A stretch of 35,212 nucleotides of DNA from Streptomyces sp. ISL-66 (GCF_018614135.1 NZ_JAGGOW010000098.1:1-35212), one strand, 5' to 3'; shown: positions 1-8,015, numbered from the stretch's first letter. Numbers and translations: made by a program. The notes: generated from the sequence alone by a model not told the origin.

Positions 1-1455
1 CCGGAAAACGCGAGGCCCCTCAACGGCTGGAATCAGGCGCTGGGCCCGTTGAAGGACCGGCCGCTGGAGCCTGATCAGCAAGAGGAGTTCCAGCGCCGCA
101 TCCTGCGGTCCCACGCAGCTGGCGTCGGCCCTGCGGTGTCCGACGGTGAGGCCCGCCTCGCGCTGGTGCTGCGGGCGAACGCCATGGCCCGCGCCACCAT
201 GGGCGTACGGCCGGCACTGGTCGAGCGAATGCTGTCACTGGTGAACGCCGGTGTCACGCCGGTCATCCCGCAGGTCGGCTCTTTGGGCACCGGTGACCTG
301 CAGCCTATGGCCGCCTCAGGTCTGGTACTCACCGGCGAGAAGGCTCCGGCCCGCTACCGGGGCCGCACCGCACCGGCCGACACCACCTTGAGACGAGCGG
401 GCCTGGAGCCGTCCTTCCCGCTGCAGGCCGGCGAGGCGCTGCCCCTCATCAGCGGCAGCGGCCTGCTGACCGCCCGGTACGTGCACGCCATCGACCGGGC
501 GACGTCCCTGGAGTCCCAGTTCGAAGGGGCCTTCGCCCTGTTCATGGAGGCCACCCGGGCGGAGCAGGGCTCCCTCGACGCCCGGACGCACGACGAGCGG
601 CGCATCCCCGACCAGCAGGCGGTGGCCGCACGGCTGCGGGCACTGTTGGCGGGCAGCCAGTGGATGACCGATGAGGGACGCAAGCGGCTGGGTGAGGACC
701 ATCCCCGCGTGCAGGACGCCGTGTCCGTGCGGGCAGCTCCCCACATCGCCGCCACCCTCGCCCAGACGCTCCGCGAAGCAAAGGTGATCGTCGAACGCGA
801 GGCCAACGCCTCCACATCCAATCCGCTGCTCTTCCGCAAGGAAGACGGGGCTTACGAGTTCGTCATGGGCGGCAACTGGGACGGCGCCCAGATCGGCCAC
901 GCCATGGACACCCTCAATGCCCAGGTCACCGACATCGCCGTGCTCGCCCACGAACTCTCCGCCCGGCTGCTGTCGAACAGGTGGAGCTACGGCCTACCGG
1001 CGAACCTTGCCTACCCGCCGGTCGGCCTCAACTCCGGCATGGTGCAGGCACAGACGACAGCCGCCGCGCTCATCCCCGAGATGCAGACCAGAGCCGCGCC
1101 CTCGGGCGTGCTGTCCCGGCCGGAAAAGGACGGCCAGGAGGACCACAACACCATGGCCATGGCCTCCGTACGCAACCTGCACGAAAACCTCGACCGCTTC
1201 GAAACCGTGCTCGCCGTGCTCCTCATGATGGATGCTCAGGGAATCGACCTGATCGACAAGACCATGCACGGCCTCTCACTGGGCACTGGCACCGCGGCGC
1301 TGCACCACGGCATCCGCCAGACCCTCCCGCCCCTCACGGACGACCGATGGATGTCACCCGACGTGGAGAGAATGACGGACCTGGTACGCAGCCGTGCCCT
1401 GGAAACGGTAGTGACCCGCACATCCGGCCCCGTCCACCACAGCGGCGAGCACTAG
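1..1455 (+). CDS. Aromatic amino acid lyase family protein (HAL/PAL fold), 5' end outside window
   Basis: The frame is open from the first base, so the N-terminus is lost at the window edge; a TTG at 49 is only an internal candidate start. The LRSHAAGVG block (from base 106), a VQDA-SVR block (712-756), NASTSNPLLF (808-837) and QEDHNTMA (1135-1158) identify the MIO-dependent histidine/phenylalanine/tyrosine ammonia-lyase and aminomutase superfamily. The key motifs are abnormal. The family GSVG-Ala-Ser-Gly-DL stretch that self-cyclises into MIO reads GSLGTGDLQPM (277-309), one residue short and with no Ser. The Tyr of the family YSxR motif is Val (DAVSVR), and GGNFHG reads GGNWDG. The fold call is firm; catalysis by the usual mechanism is doubtful. 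It may be a divergent subfamily with another function, possibly from a natural-product pathway to the left. Confidence 0.85.
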   Translation, partial: PENARPLNGWNQALGPLKDRPLEPDQQEEFQRRILRSHAAGVGPAVSDGEARLALVLRANAMARATMGVRPALVERMLSLVNAGVTPVIPQVGSLGTGDLQPMAASGLVLTGEKAPARYRGRTAPADTTLRRAGLEPSFPLQAGEALPLISGSGLLTARYVHAIDRATSLESQFEGAFALFMEATRAEQGSLDARTHDERRIPDQQAVAARLRALLAGSQWMTDEGRKRLGEDHPRVQDAVSVRAAPHIAATLAQTLREAKVIVEREANASTSNPLLFRKEDGAYEFVMGGNWDGAQIGHAMDTLNAQVTDIAVLAHELSARLLSNRWSYGLPANLAYPPVGLNSGMVQAQTTAAALIPEMQTRAAPSGVLSRPEKDGQEDHNTMAMASVRNLHENLDRFETVLAVLLMMDAQGIDLIDKTMHGLSLGTGTAALHHGIRQTLPPLTDDRWMSPDVERMTDLVRSRALETVVTRTSGPVHHSGEH

Positions 1456-1469
1456 GCTGAAGTTTCCCC

Positions 1470-1690
1470 GTGATCAAAATCCGGCACGCACGCAGGCCTC
1501 AGGGTGCTGCAGACGACGGACTCCGCCGAGTAGAGCGGGACCGTCGTCACGCCGCCCGGCCGCTTGTAGTCGATCTCGACCGAGCCGACCGGAGACAGCC
1601 ACCCGAGGCGACCGGCGATGTGGTCGAAGTCGGCGCGGCGGACGCCGAGGCGCCGGGCGGCCTGGTCCGGGCCGAGGGAGACGTGCCGGT
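1470..1690 (-). pseudogene. C-terminal remnant of a Streptomyces HTH/MerR-like protein
   Basis: On the minus strand about 70 residues look like real protein: SLGPDQAARRLGVRRADFDH, then LGWLSPVGSVEIDYKR and VTTVPLYSAESV. This resembles a winged-helix or MerR-like DNA-binding segment that I recall from actinomycete plasmid and accessory proteins. Upstream (minus-strand sense) the frame becomes low-complexity Ala/Gly/Arg with no support, and downstream it runs into the convergent lyase stop. I read it as a fragment of a larger gene. Exact family uncertain. Confidence 0.4.
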
Positions 1691-1716
1691 CGAGCCCCGA
1701 CCGTCGACACGCGCGC

Positions 1717-2137
1717 CACGGCACTGGCCGACAACAAACCCCCGGCCGGCCCCCGTGCCGCGTCGGGGGTGGCCTTGCCGCTCTCCCCCTTGCCGCCACC
1801 TCCTGCCGTTCCGGCCGGCCCTGCGAGCAGAGGAGCGGCCCCCACCACCCCGCCGCAGTGGGCCGCGAAAGCACCAGCGAGGCCCGGCGCACCGGGCCGC
1901 CGCCCCGCCGCACGGCCGGCCCGGCAACGCCACCTGCACGACGGGCCACCGTCCCAAAGGGGGCCGCGCCCCCCGCAGCCAAACCGACGGCCCGCGCGCA
2001 GACGAAAGCCCGGCCGAAGCCCCCGGCGCCGCGCCGGCCGGCCCGTCCCGCACCCGGGGCGGGAGCCACTGACATGCGGGAGCTGTGCCGCGCCGCGCAC
2101 GGCGTCACCAGCCCCGCCATCGCCTCGCTTTGTCACC
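1717..2137 (+). pseudogene. Degraded plus-strand gene, C-terminal MRELCRAAHGVTSPAIASLCH remnant
   Basis: Plus-strand frames between 1717 and 2137 hold Pro/Ala/Arg-rich text followed by a protein-like end, MRELCRAAHGVTSPAIASLC (2074-2133). The frame changes at least once inside the stretch. The readable end stops exactly at the TCACC direct repeat at 2133-2137, where the IS21-ended cassette begins. If the cassette and one TCACC are removed, the frame continues as SLCHQTG and stops, which suggests the cassette inserted into the 3' end of this gene. Function unknown. Confidence 0.35.
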
Positions 2138-2182
2138 TGTCCTGTGACATCGAAGCTTGAGCGCGTGCCATCGGAGTTTGAG
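2138..2182 (+). repeat. Left terminal inverted repeat of the cassette (two 21-bp units)
   Basis: Reverse complement reads CTCAAACTCCGATGGCACG followed by CTCAAGCTTCGATGTCACAG and the terminal GACA. It matches the right end at 2843-2887 and a third copy at 32895-32939 with scattered mismatches. Confidence 0.75.
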
Positions 2183-2216
2183 TAATCCACCCCGTAGCGA
2201 AGCGGCCAGTGGGGCC

Positions 2217-2786
2217 TCACTCGCCGCCGCCCCCGCCGCTGTGACCGCCGCCGGAGTGTGCATCCGTATCCGTATCCAGGCCGGGGCCTGGGTCGCCGTA
2301 ACGACGATTGCCGCCCGGCCGCCTTCGGGGCTGGCCCGCTGGGGGTGGCACGGCCCCTTCCCAGCGCGGGCTGCGATGAGGGAAGACGTACGCCAGCATG
2401 CGCGGGTCAAGCTGGGCCTGTTGGAGATGTCGTCGGCCCGCAGGGGTCATTCGACGCTCCGCGCCCGCCACCAGACCCCACGTGGCCAGTCCGCGGCCGA
2501 TCTTCTCAACCTCTGGGGAGCGTTGCAGGACGGCTCGTACGATGTCGATGCTTGTCGGGTGCCTGCAGAAGGCGACCATCGCGCGCTCGACCGGATGCAG
2601 AGGTTGCTTCCCCTCCATGGAATGGACCTGTGCGTTGTGCACCACGAGCAGCCCACGCTGGTGCAGCGCGGTGACCGCACTGTCCGCCACATGCTGGGCC
2701 CCGCCCGCCAAGAACGCGACGTCATACACGTCCAGGGGTCTCGTCTCGCCCGAGCCCCTGACGATCCACCGGAATACCCACCGCAT
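2217..2786 (-). CDS. TIGR04222-like protein with Gly-rich tail, passenger of the cassette
   Basis: The 189-residue product has DVYDVAFLAGGAQHVADSAV followed by TALHQRGLL, which fits the recurrent LAGGPxxVxDxAxxALxxRGL pattern of TIGR04222 actinobacterial proteins. A segment HPVERAMVAFCR and a winged-helix-like region (residues 70-125) follow. The C-terminus is Asp/Gly/His rich and ends HSGGGGGE, a low-complexity tail common in this group. Most family members I know carry membrane helices after the domain; none is clear here, so this may be a shortened member. The stop lies 35 bp from the left terminal repeat and the start 56 bp from the right one, so the gene fills the cassette. Function is not known for the family. 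Confidence 0.6.
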   Translation of the reverse strand: MRWVFRWIVRGSGETRPLDVYDVAFLAGGAQHVADSAVTALHQRGLLVVHNAQVHSMEGKQPLHPVERAMVAFCRHPTSIDIVRAVLQRSPEVEKIGRGLATWGLVAGAERRMTPAGRRHLQQAQLDPRMLAYVFPHRSPRWEGAVPPPAGQPRRRPGGNRRYGDPGPGLDTDTDAHSGGGHSGGGGGE

Positions 2787-2842
2787 ACCAGCCCCCCGTC
2801 ACGGCCTGCATCTGTCACCTGGCAGTGCAGCCTTCGTTATCC

Positions 2843-2887
2843 CTCAAAGTCTGATGGCACGCGATCAACTTTGGGTGGCACAGGACA
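2843..2887 (-). repeat. Right terminal inverted repeat of the cassette
   Basis: Two tandem units, CTCAAAGTCTGATGGCACG (from 2843) and ATCAACTTTGGGTGGCACAG (from 2864), ending in GACA at 2887 and followed by the TCACC duplication at 2888-2892. Confidence 0.75.
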
Positions 2888-3318
2888 TCACCAGACCGGG
2901 TGATGCGCCGCATCCGTCCGTCGTCGGTCGTGCCCGGCGCGGCGGTGAACCCGAACCGGGCCCGGGTCTCGATGACCAGGCCGGTCCGCTTCGCGGCCTG
3001 CTGGTGGGCGCGCTTCTTAACGAGGGGCTGCCAGCGGCGGGTCACCTCGGCCGCCATGCATTCGGCGAATTCGGGGCGCGGGGTTTTGATCTGGTTTTTC
3101 ACCTACCGTTCGACGGTGCGCTGGGAGATGGTCAGGAGAGCGGCGACGGCCTTGGTCGAGCCCTCGTACTGCTTGACGAGGTAGCGGATCTGGGCGCCGG
3201 CGGACTTTGGGACCGGTCGGGTGCCTTTGGTCGCGCGGCCCGGTCCAGACTGTCCCCGACGATGCCCACCGTGCCGACCCCCGTTCTGTTCGTAGGCGGT
3301 CACGATATCCGGCGGCAA
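2888..3318 (-). pseudogene. tpg: Tpg-like telomere terminal protein gene, amber mutation and truncated 3' end
   Basis: Tpg proteins cap the telomeres of linear Streptomyces replicons. Here PVPKSAGAQIRYLVKQYEG then VAALLTISQRTVER (HTH-like) is followed directly by a TAG stop (3103-3105). The same frame continues as VKNQIKTPRPEF, then RWQPLVKKRA and VIETRARFGFTAAPGTTDDG, all strongly Tpg-like. The family normally has Tyr between TVER and VK, so one TAC-to-TAG change explains the stop. After RMRRIT the similarity ends near the cassette target site, and the family's C-terminal half is missing. The start is unclear (TTG at 3318 is a candidate). The gene is dead unless amber is read through. No tap partner is recognisable beside it. 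Confidence 0.8.
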
Positions 3319-3398
3319 GATCCGCTCGCGGTGGCACTCGATGGGGTGGACCTCGCGACAGAGCGGAACCGGCTCCGCCGTTGGCGGTTTCCTGGAGC

Positions 3399-3749
3399 AT
3401 GACTGACGAGAGCGTGATCACGATCGAGATCCGGGGCCATGAGAAGGCTGCGCTTGAAGCCTCTCGCCGTATCTCGGGCCTCTTTCTGTCGAACGGCCCC
3501 TGCCCGCTCCGCGAACCCCCGGTGAGCCGGACGGGGAGGTTTCTCGTCTACGCGAACGTTCACCGGGGTCCCGGCGAGGGCGGCTACGACGGTGGGGGCG
3601 CCGAACAGGAGAGCATCCCGTACTGGGATCCGGGGTGCTCTCCTGTATCCGAGGGCGCCGTCACCTACGACGACCGGCCGACCACGTCGGGCTGGACCCC
3701 TTCTTCAGAACAGGCTCGGCCGTCTATCGGGCCTCGCCCGACGTCGTGA
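3399..3749 (+). CDS. Small hypothetical protein, possibly DUF6207-like
   Basis: From ATG 3399 the 116-residue product begins MTDESVITIEIRGHEKAALE and contains RTGRFLVYANVHRGP. The order, a beta strand with VITIEI, an Ala/Leu helix, a Pro-rich loop and an Arg-rich strand with Y-A-N/D-V/I-R-R-G-P, resembles DUF6207 proteins of Streptomyces. The second half (from residue 60) is low-complexity and probably not native, and it contains the 3605-3646 hairpin. The GGAG just before the ATG is too close to be an ideal ribosome site, so the start is uncertain. Possibly a 3'-altered gene. Confidence 0.4.
   Translation: MTDESVITIEIRGHEKAALEASRRISGLFLSNGPCPLREPPVSRTGRFLVYANVHRGPGEGGYDGGGAEQESIPYWDPGCSPVSEGAVTYDDRPTTSGWTPSSEQARPSIGPRPTS
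3605..3646. repeat. Perfect 11-bp inverted repeat (hairpin)
   Basis: ACAGGAGAGCA at 3605-3615 pairs with TGCTCTCCTGT at 3636-3646 around a 20-base loop. It lies inside the doubtful 3' part of the 3399 ORF, so it may be a terminator or element end rather than coding sequence. Confidence 0.45.
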
Positions 3750-4034
3750 CCGAGGGGACCATCTCGACGGAGCCGAGTCGACCGTTCAGATTGACGGTCG
3801 CGTTGATGGGGCTCGATGAATCTCCCCACCCGACGCTCGGGGTGGGACATACCTGCTCGCCCCAGTTCCCCACCATCGGGGCTACGGTCGGGTGCCACAG
3901 CGGAGGGGCTGCCCGAAAGCCGGCCATGTCCAGGGGGCGGCCTCGTAGTCCCAGCTCGGACGCGAGAGGCGGTGTTGGTGTAAAGGGCACAGGCGATCGA
4001 ATAACCGTGCGACGGCCGTCGTTCCTGGAGATGG
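3750..4034. other. Intergenic stretch without a supported gene
   Basis: All six frames are open in places, but none shows a recognisable domain. A plus-strand reading around 3712-3830 (AVYRASPDVVTEGTISTEPS) is protein-like and could be gene debris. Nothing else could be assigned. Confidence 0.3.
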
Positions 4035-4074
4035 CACAAGGCCCCGATCTCAGCCTTGAGCCTGGGGCCCTGTG
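4035..4074 (-). terminator. Probable terminator of the RTX gene
   Basis: CACAAGGCCCC (4035-4045) pairs with GGGGCCCTGTG (4064-4074) with one mismatch. It lies 35 bases past the stop of the minus-strand RTX-repeat gene. Confidence 0.5.
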
Positions 4075-4108
4075 TTCTCGTCGGCCGTGGGGTGGCCGAT
4101 ATGCCGGT

Positions 4109-5271
4109 TTACGGAATGCCGTTGACCATCTCGCACCGCAGGGCGGTGTCGCCGTCACCTGCTTCGCCGTCACAGTCGTCGGTCTGCGGCCCGCCGTCGA
4201 GGTGGTCGTCGCCGGGGCCCGCCCGGAGCGTGTCGTCCCCGTAGCCGCCCTTGAGCCGGTCCTTCGCGCCCGCGGTGCCGGCGGTCTCCGTGGCGTCGAA
4301 GTTGGTGTTGTCGCCGAAGAGCGTGTCGTTGCCCCCATGGCCTTCGATCAGATCACGGCCGGCAGACGTGACAGTCGCATCGACGACGGCGCTGTCACCG
4401 ATGAGGACTTCGTCCGCACTTCCCCCGATGACCCGGTCGTTGCCGGCGCCGGTGGCGCTCCCCCCTGCAGGGTCAATGATGTTGTGGTCCCCAACCGCGG
4501 CGAAACCGCCGTCGGGTCCCAGGTCGCTCAGGTCGTCCCCACCGCTGCCCTTTGCGTCACGGGCGGCCTCGCTGTCGCCGACGAGGAATTCCATTCCGAT
4601 GCCACCGAGGAGGACGTCATCACCGGCGCCCGTAGCGGATCCTTCGATAGCCAGCGAATCCCCGGTGAGGTGGTCGTCCCCTGCGCCACCTTCCAGTCGG
4701 TCATCACCCCGCCGCTGGCGTCGCCTCCCGCAAAGCTGACGCTGTCGCCGTACAGGCCGTCGTTGCCGTTGCCTCCGAAGACCTGGTCCTTCCCTCCCCC
4801 CGTGGCATTGCCCCCGTCAGTGCTGGAGTCGCCCACGAGGTTGTCATCGTCATCACCCCCGAACAAACGATCGTCGCCGCCGCCCACGACGTTGCCGTTG
4901 TCGGCCCGCAGGTCGCCCCGGATGATGTCATTACCCGGCCCGCCGTCGACCCGGTCGTCGCCGAGTCCACCAAGTAGACGGTCCTCTCCAGCCAGCCCGC
5001 AGATGCGGTCGTTGCCGCCCATGCCGTCGATCCTGTCGGCGCCCGGCGAGCCGACGATGACGTCATCTCCCGGTGTGCCATTGATCGTCCCCGAACCCGT
5101 GATGGTCGCCGAGCGGCCAAAGCAGTCGGCGTTCACCGGGCCCGCAGCGACCGCGGGGAGACCGAGCGTGAGCACTGCCGCCGCAGTGAGGACGGCCGTA
5201 AAGGCCTTCCGGAATGCCGGACGGCAGGACCTGCCCAGACGTTGAGGCCGAGGAACGCGATGGACAATCAT
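4109..5271 (-). pseudogene. Secreted RTX-type calcium-binding repeat protein, one-base frameshift
   Basis: ATG 5271 is preceded 7 bases upstream by a perfect AGGAGG. The product has a basic N-terminus, a hydrophobic signal segment (AFTAVLTAAAVLTLGLPAVA) and then many GGxGxDxLxG nonapeptides such as GGLGDDRVDGGPGND and GGNGNDGLYGD, the calcium-binding parallel beta-roll repeats of hemolysin-type proteins. At a C4 run on the plus strand (4707-4710) the frame is lost: GGDASGG runs into VMTDW. The repeats resume in the next frame (LVGDSEA, GGSADEVLIGD, GGYGDDTLRAGPGDDHLDGG) to the end CEMVNGIP. One extra G in that run would give one ORF of roughly 387 residues. Either a fresh pseudogene or a sequencing error. 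Likely secreted and Ca-dependent; no catalytic domain seen. Confidence 0.8.
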
Positions 5272-5458
5272 ACAAAACCTCCTGGCTGCTGGCTCCCGGT
5301 GATGCTGGGCAGGGGCGGATCCAACAGCGTGCGCCTCCCAAGACGGGGCAGAGAACAGCTCTTCATGGGACACATCGAACCGTATGTGCCGCTCTTCACC
5401 AGGAGCGCCGGGCCCAGCATCCGGGTGAGCCCACACGCAACCCGCAAGGAGCCAAAAG

Positions 5459-5810
5459 CTACTGACAGGCCATGTGTTTCCCTTGCGCCCGAGCTGGTGT
5501 CGGCGCTCGCGGGATGGCCGGCCGGTGTGCAGCGCTCTCTCGGTAGGCCATCGGCCTCTCGTCCACGGCGGGAGCCTGAACTTCGACTGTCACCTGCCGA
5601 CCAATACCCTGAGGGAGGCGATTGTTCACCCAGCCGTGGATCCAGCGAGCCAGCCACTCGCTGTCCGCTCTCACCTACGCAGCCGCTCGGCGATCGTACG
5701 GCGGCTGCGGTAAGTGAGGGCCTCGTCCAAGGCGTCGACGACGACCACCGGACGCTCCGCCGGAGCGAGGATCTCCAGCGGCCGGTTCCCCCAGTCCGCA
5801 CGTCGGCGCG
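5459..5810 (-). pseudogene. Remnant of a NACHT/STAND-type NTPase gene
   Basis: On the minus strand NRPLEILAPAERPVVVVDALDEALTYRSRRTIAERLR (about 5671-5800) has a hydrophobic strand ending DALDEA, the Walker B form of NACHT/STAND ATPases. A stop (5671-5673) cuts it. A second frame continues DSEWLARWIHGWVNN and RQVTVEVQAPAVDERP (5560-5674), which may belong to the same decayed gene. No Walker A is found. STAND NTPases often act in phage defence or signalling, but this fragment can do neither. Confidence 0.35.
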
Positions 5811-5953
5811 GGCACGGGAGAGTGGAGCACGGCCTGCGGCAGACAGTCGACCAGGGCAGTCGCCGTCTACACGGGGTGGCAGCGGCCGGTGTCCAGCCTT
5901 CGCCGCGTCCAAGACGGCGTCCGTCGACTGACTGACACACCATCACCACCATG

Positions 5954-5998
5954 GGCGGCCGAGCACCTTTCTCCCGGGAAACAAGGTGCTCGGCCGCC
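5954..5998. terminator. Strong stem-loop, 16-bp perfect stem
   Basis: GGCGGCCGAGCACCTT (5954-5969) pairs perfectly with AAGGTGCTCGGCCGCC (5983-5998) around a 13-base loop. It stands between the NTPase debris and the phospholipase D-like gene. It is probably a factor-independent terminator of a lost upstream gene, insulating the PLD gene. Confidence 0.6.
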
Positions 5999-6080
5999 TC
6001 ATCCGGGCTCATGGGTGAGCCCGGGGGGTGTGGTAGCTTCCCGAGCGTCATATTTGTGGATCTTCAGATCAGGTGGGTAC

Positions 6081-7334
6081 GTGCGGATACGAAGTGCAGC
6101 GGCGACGGCAGTTCTTGTGATGGGAGCTTCGTTGCTGGGGGCGCCGGGGGCGGTTGCCGTGGACGACACGGTCGCGCTCACCGCCACCTTCAACGACCCG
6201 GCCGGGACCACGGCCCAGCAGGATGCGATTCGTAACCAGCTGATCTCGCTGGTCAACCGGACACCGGCGGGGGCGGAGATCAACGGCTCGGTCTACCTGT
6301 TCACCGACGGTGGCGTCAGCAGCGCGCTGGTCGCGGCGAAGCAGCGCGGGGTGAAGGTCAAGCTCATCGTGGACGGGGACGCCGTCCCGGACGTGGACGC
6401 GAACGGGAAGGCCACCGGGTCCGAGTACTCGACGCTCGCAGCAGCGACCGGTCTTGGCACCGACCTCACCGCGGATTCGTGGGTACTGGCCTGCCCGGAG
6501 AACCGGGGCTGCATCGGCAACCGCCGCCTCGGCGGAAGCAGCGACACCGGCGCGATCAACCACAACAAGTTCTTCCTCTTCTCCAAGGCCGGCGCCACCG
6601 ACAACGTGGTCTTCCAGACTTCGGCGAACCTGACCACGAGCCAGCGGCGGAACCTGTTCAACAACGCCGTGACCATTCCCGACGCGGGCTCCGGCCTCTA
6701 CGCCGGCTACCGCGCCTACTGGCAGGACCTGCAGACCAACGGCTCCTCCGGGACCGGCCAGGCCACGTACTACAAGACCCAGGACGCCGGCCCCTACAAG
6801 ACCTACTTCTTCCCCCGCCAGGAGAAGGCCGGCACCACGTACAACAACGACGCCAGCACCGACACCATCGTGTCCCTGCTGGACAACGTGGACTGCGCGG
6901 GCGGCGCCACCCAGATCCGGATCGGCATGTACGCCTTCACCCGCGTCCAGGTCGCCGACAAGCTCGTGGCCCTGAAGAACGCCGGCTGCCGGGTCGAGCT
7001 CCTCCACAACGGCGAGGACGGAAACCTCGGTACCGCCGTCCAGGCCTCGATCGCCGGAAACCTCACCTACGCAGCCCGCTGCGCCGGTACCGCGGTCGAC
7101 AGCACCAACGCCTCACGCGCCATCGGCATCCACTCCAAGTACATGCTGATCGAAGGTACCTACCTGGGCGGGACCAACCGCAAGCTCGTCTTCACCGGAA
7201 GCCACAACTACACGTACCCAAACCTCCGGGCCAACGACGAGACCCTCCTGAAGATCGACAATGCGGCCGTCTACGACGCCTTCAAGGCGAACTTCGAGAC
7301 GATCAAGTACGGCCCGCACTGCGCCGCCTGGTAG
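6081..7334 (+). CDS. Secreted phospholipase D-like domain protein
   Basis: Start GTG 6081 is chosen because a signal peptide follows (RIRSAAATAVLVMGASLLGA, then APGAVA) and an AGGTGGG lies just upstream. The 417-residue product has two PLD/nuclease half-domains. The first carries INHNKFFLF (about residue 160) with SANLTTSQ after it; the second carries IHSKYMLIEG (about residue 352) with FTGSHNYT. These are the HxK(x)4D sites of the PLD superfamily, but the Asp is Ser in the first copy and Glu in the second. Family members hydrolyse phosphodiesters in lipids or nucleic acids through the two His residues. Substrate unknown; extracellular nuclease or lipase activity is plausible. Cys residues in the mature part fit secretion. 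Confidence 0.85.
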   Translation: MRIRSAAATAVLVMGASLLGAPGAVAVDDTVALTATFNDPAGTTAQQDAIRNQLISLVNRTPAGAEINGSVYLFTDGGVSSALVAAKQRGVKVKLIVDGDAVPDVDANGKATGSEYSTLAAATGLGTDLTADSWVLACPENRGCIGNRRLGGSSDTGAINHNKFFLFSKAGATDNVVFQTSANLTTSQRRNLFNNAVTIPDAGSGLYAGYRAYWQDLQTNGSSGTGQATYYKTQDAGPYKTYFFPRQEKAGTTYNNDASTDTIVSLLDNVDCAGGATQIRIGMYAFTRVQVADKLVALKNAGCRVELLHNGEDGNLGTAVQASIAGNLTYAARCAGTAVDSTNASRAIGIHSKYMLIEGTYLGGTNRKLVFTGSHNYTYPNLRANDETLLKIDNAAVYDAFKANFETIKYGPHCAAW

Positions 7335-8010
7335 ACGTACGCCGTCAGCGCCTGCACCCTGCGCCAGGCCCTCGACGGCCGCCTCCCCACGCGGCGCACC
7401 GTCCTCGCCTTCGCCCACGGCGCCGGCGCCGATGAACAGACCGCCCGCCGGCTGTGGACCGCCGCCGACCGAGCCGTCAACGCCACCGCGCCGGCCCGCT
7501 CCCTACGCCCCCGGACTGTTCACCACCCAGGCCGGACTCGTCCGCGTCATGAACCAGCTGCGCGCGAGCGCTCCCCGGCCCAGCCTGCGCGCCCTCGCCG
7601 GCCGGGCCGGGCCGGGCCGGGCCGGGCCGGGCCGGGACTCTCCCCCAGTACCCTCCACCGCCTCTTGGGCGGCCAGCAGATCCACCACCGCACAGCTCAC
7701 CGCGTGCGCTGCCGCCTGCAACGTCGGAGACCAGGCCACCGCCGCACTCCTGGCCGGCCGTCGGCGGATACTCGAGGGCCCGCCGCTCTCCATCCCCTAC
7801 GGGTGCGCGTACGCCGAGCTCGCCGAGGAACGGCGCCTGCGCGACGAAGCCGCTCGGCCCTGGCTCGCCAAGCCCGAGCGCGATTGGTACGAACAGCGGC
7901 TGCACGACGAGCGGGAAGCCGACTACCAGCACAAGATCGACGTAGCCGAAGCCCTACTCGACGAGCTCCAGACCCACAAACGAACAGGGACAGCACGCCG
8001 GCACCAGCCC
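7335..8010 (+). pseudogene. Broken HTH regulator-like gene with GCCGG repeat expansion
   Basis: Readable pieces lie in alternating frames. SACTLRQALDGRLPTRRTVL and AFAHGAGADEQTARRLW (7347-7480, third frame) form an XRE-like HTH half. YAPGLFTTQAGLVRVMNQLR (7502-7561) is in the first frame. LSPSTLHRLLGGQQ (7638-7680) is in the third frame. TTAQLTACAAACNVGDQATA, then IPYGCAYAELAEERRLRDEA and LAKPERDWYEQRL (7686-7905) return to the first frame. At least three frameshifts are needed. One is explained by the GCCGG microsatellite at 7601-7635: removing one 5-bp unit restores the frame into LSPSTLHRLL. The gene immediately follows the PLD stop. Likely a former DNA-binding protein with two HTH-like modules. 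Confidence 0.5.
7601..7635. repeat. (GCCGG)7 pentanucleotide microsatellite
   Basis: Seven perfect tandem GCCGG units, preceded by a partial unit. Five-base steps change reading frame, and the repeat lies at a frame switch of the broken HTH gene. Confidence 0.9.
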
Positions 8011-8015
8011 GGGGG

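Larger units (their letters stand above)
2138..2887. mobile_element. 750-bp non-autonomous transposon-like cassette with IS21-type terminal repeats
   Basis: The two ends are inverted copies of each other. The left end (2138-2182) starts TGTCCTGTGACATCGAAG and continues CGCGTGCCATCGGAGTTTGAG-like sequence; the right end (2843-2887) reads CTCAAAGTCTGATGGCACG and ends GGTGGCACAGGACA. Each end holds two tandem units of about 21 bp of the pattern TCAAnnTnnGATGnCACnnG. Outer bases are TG and CA, and a perfect 5-bp direct repeat TCACC flanks the unit (2133-2137 and 2888-2892). Multiple end repeats, TG/CA termini and a short target duplication are typical of IS21-family elements. No istA/istB lies inside; the only gene is the minus-strand TIGR04222-like ORF. 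Confidence 0.75.

Noticed and set aside
7601..7635. GCCGG repeat considered as a CRISPR-like array
   Set aside because: Units are 5 bp with no spacers; it is a microsatellite.
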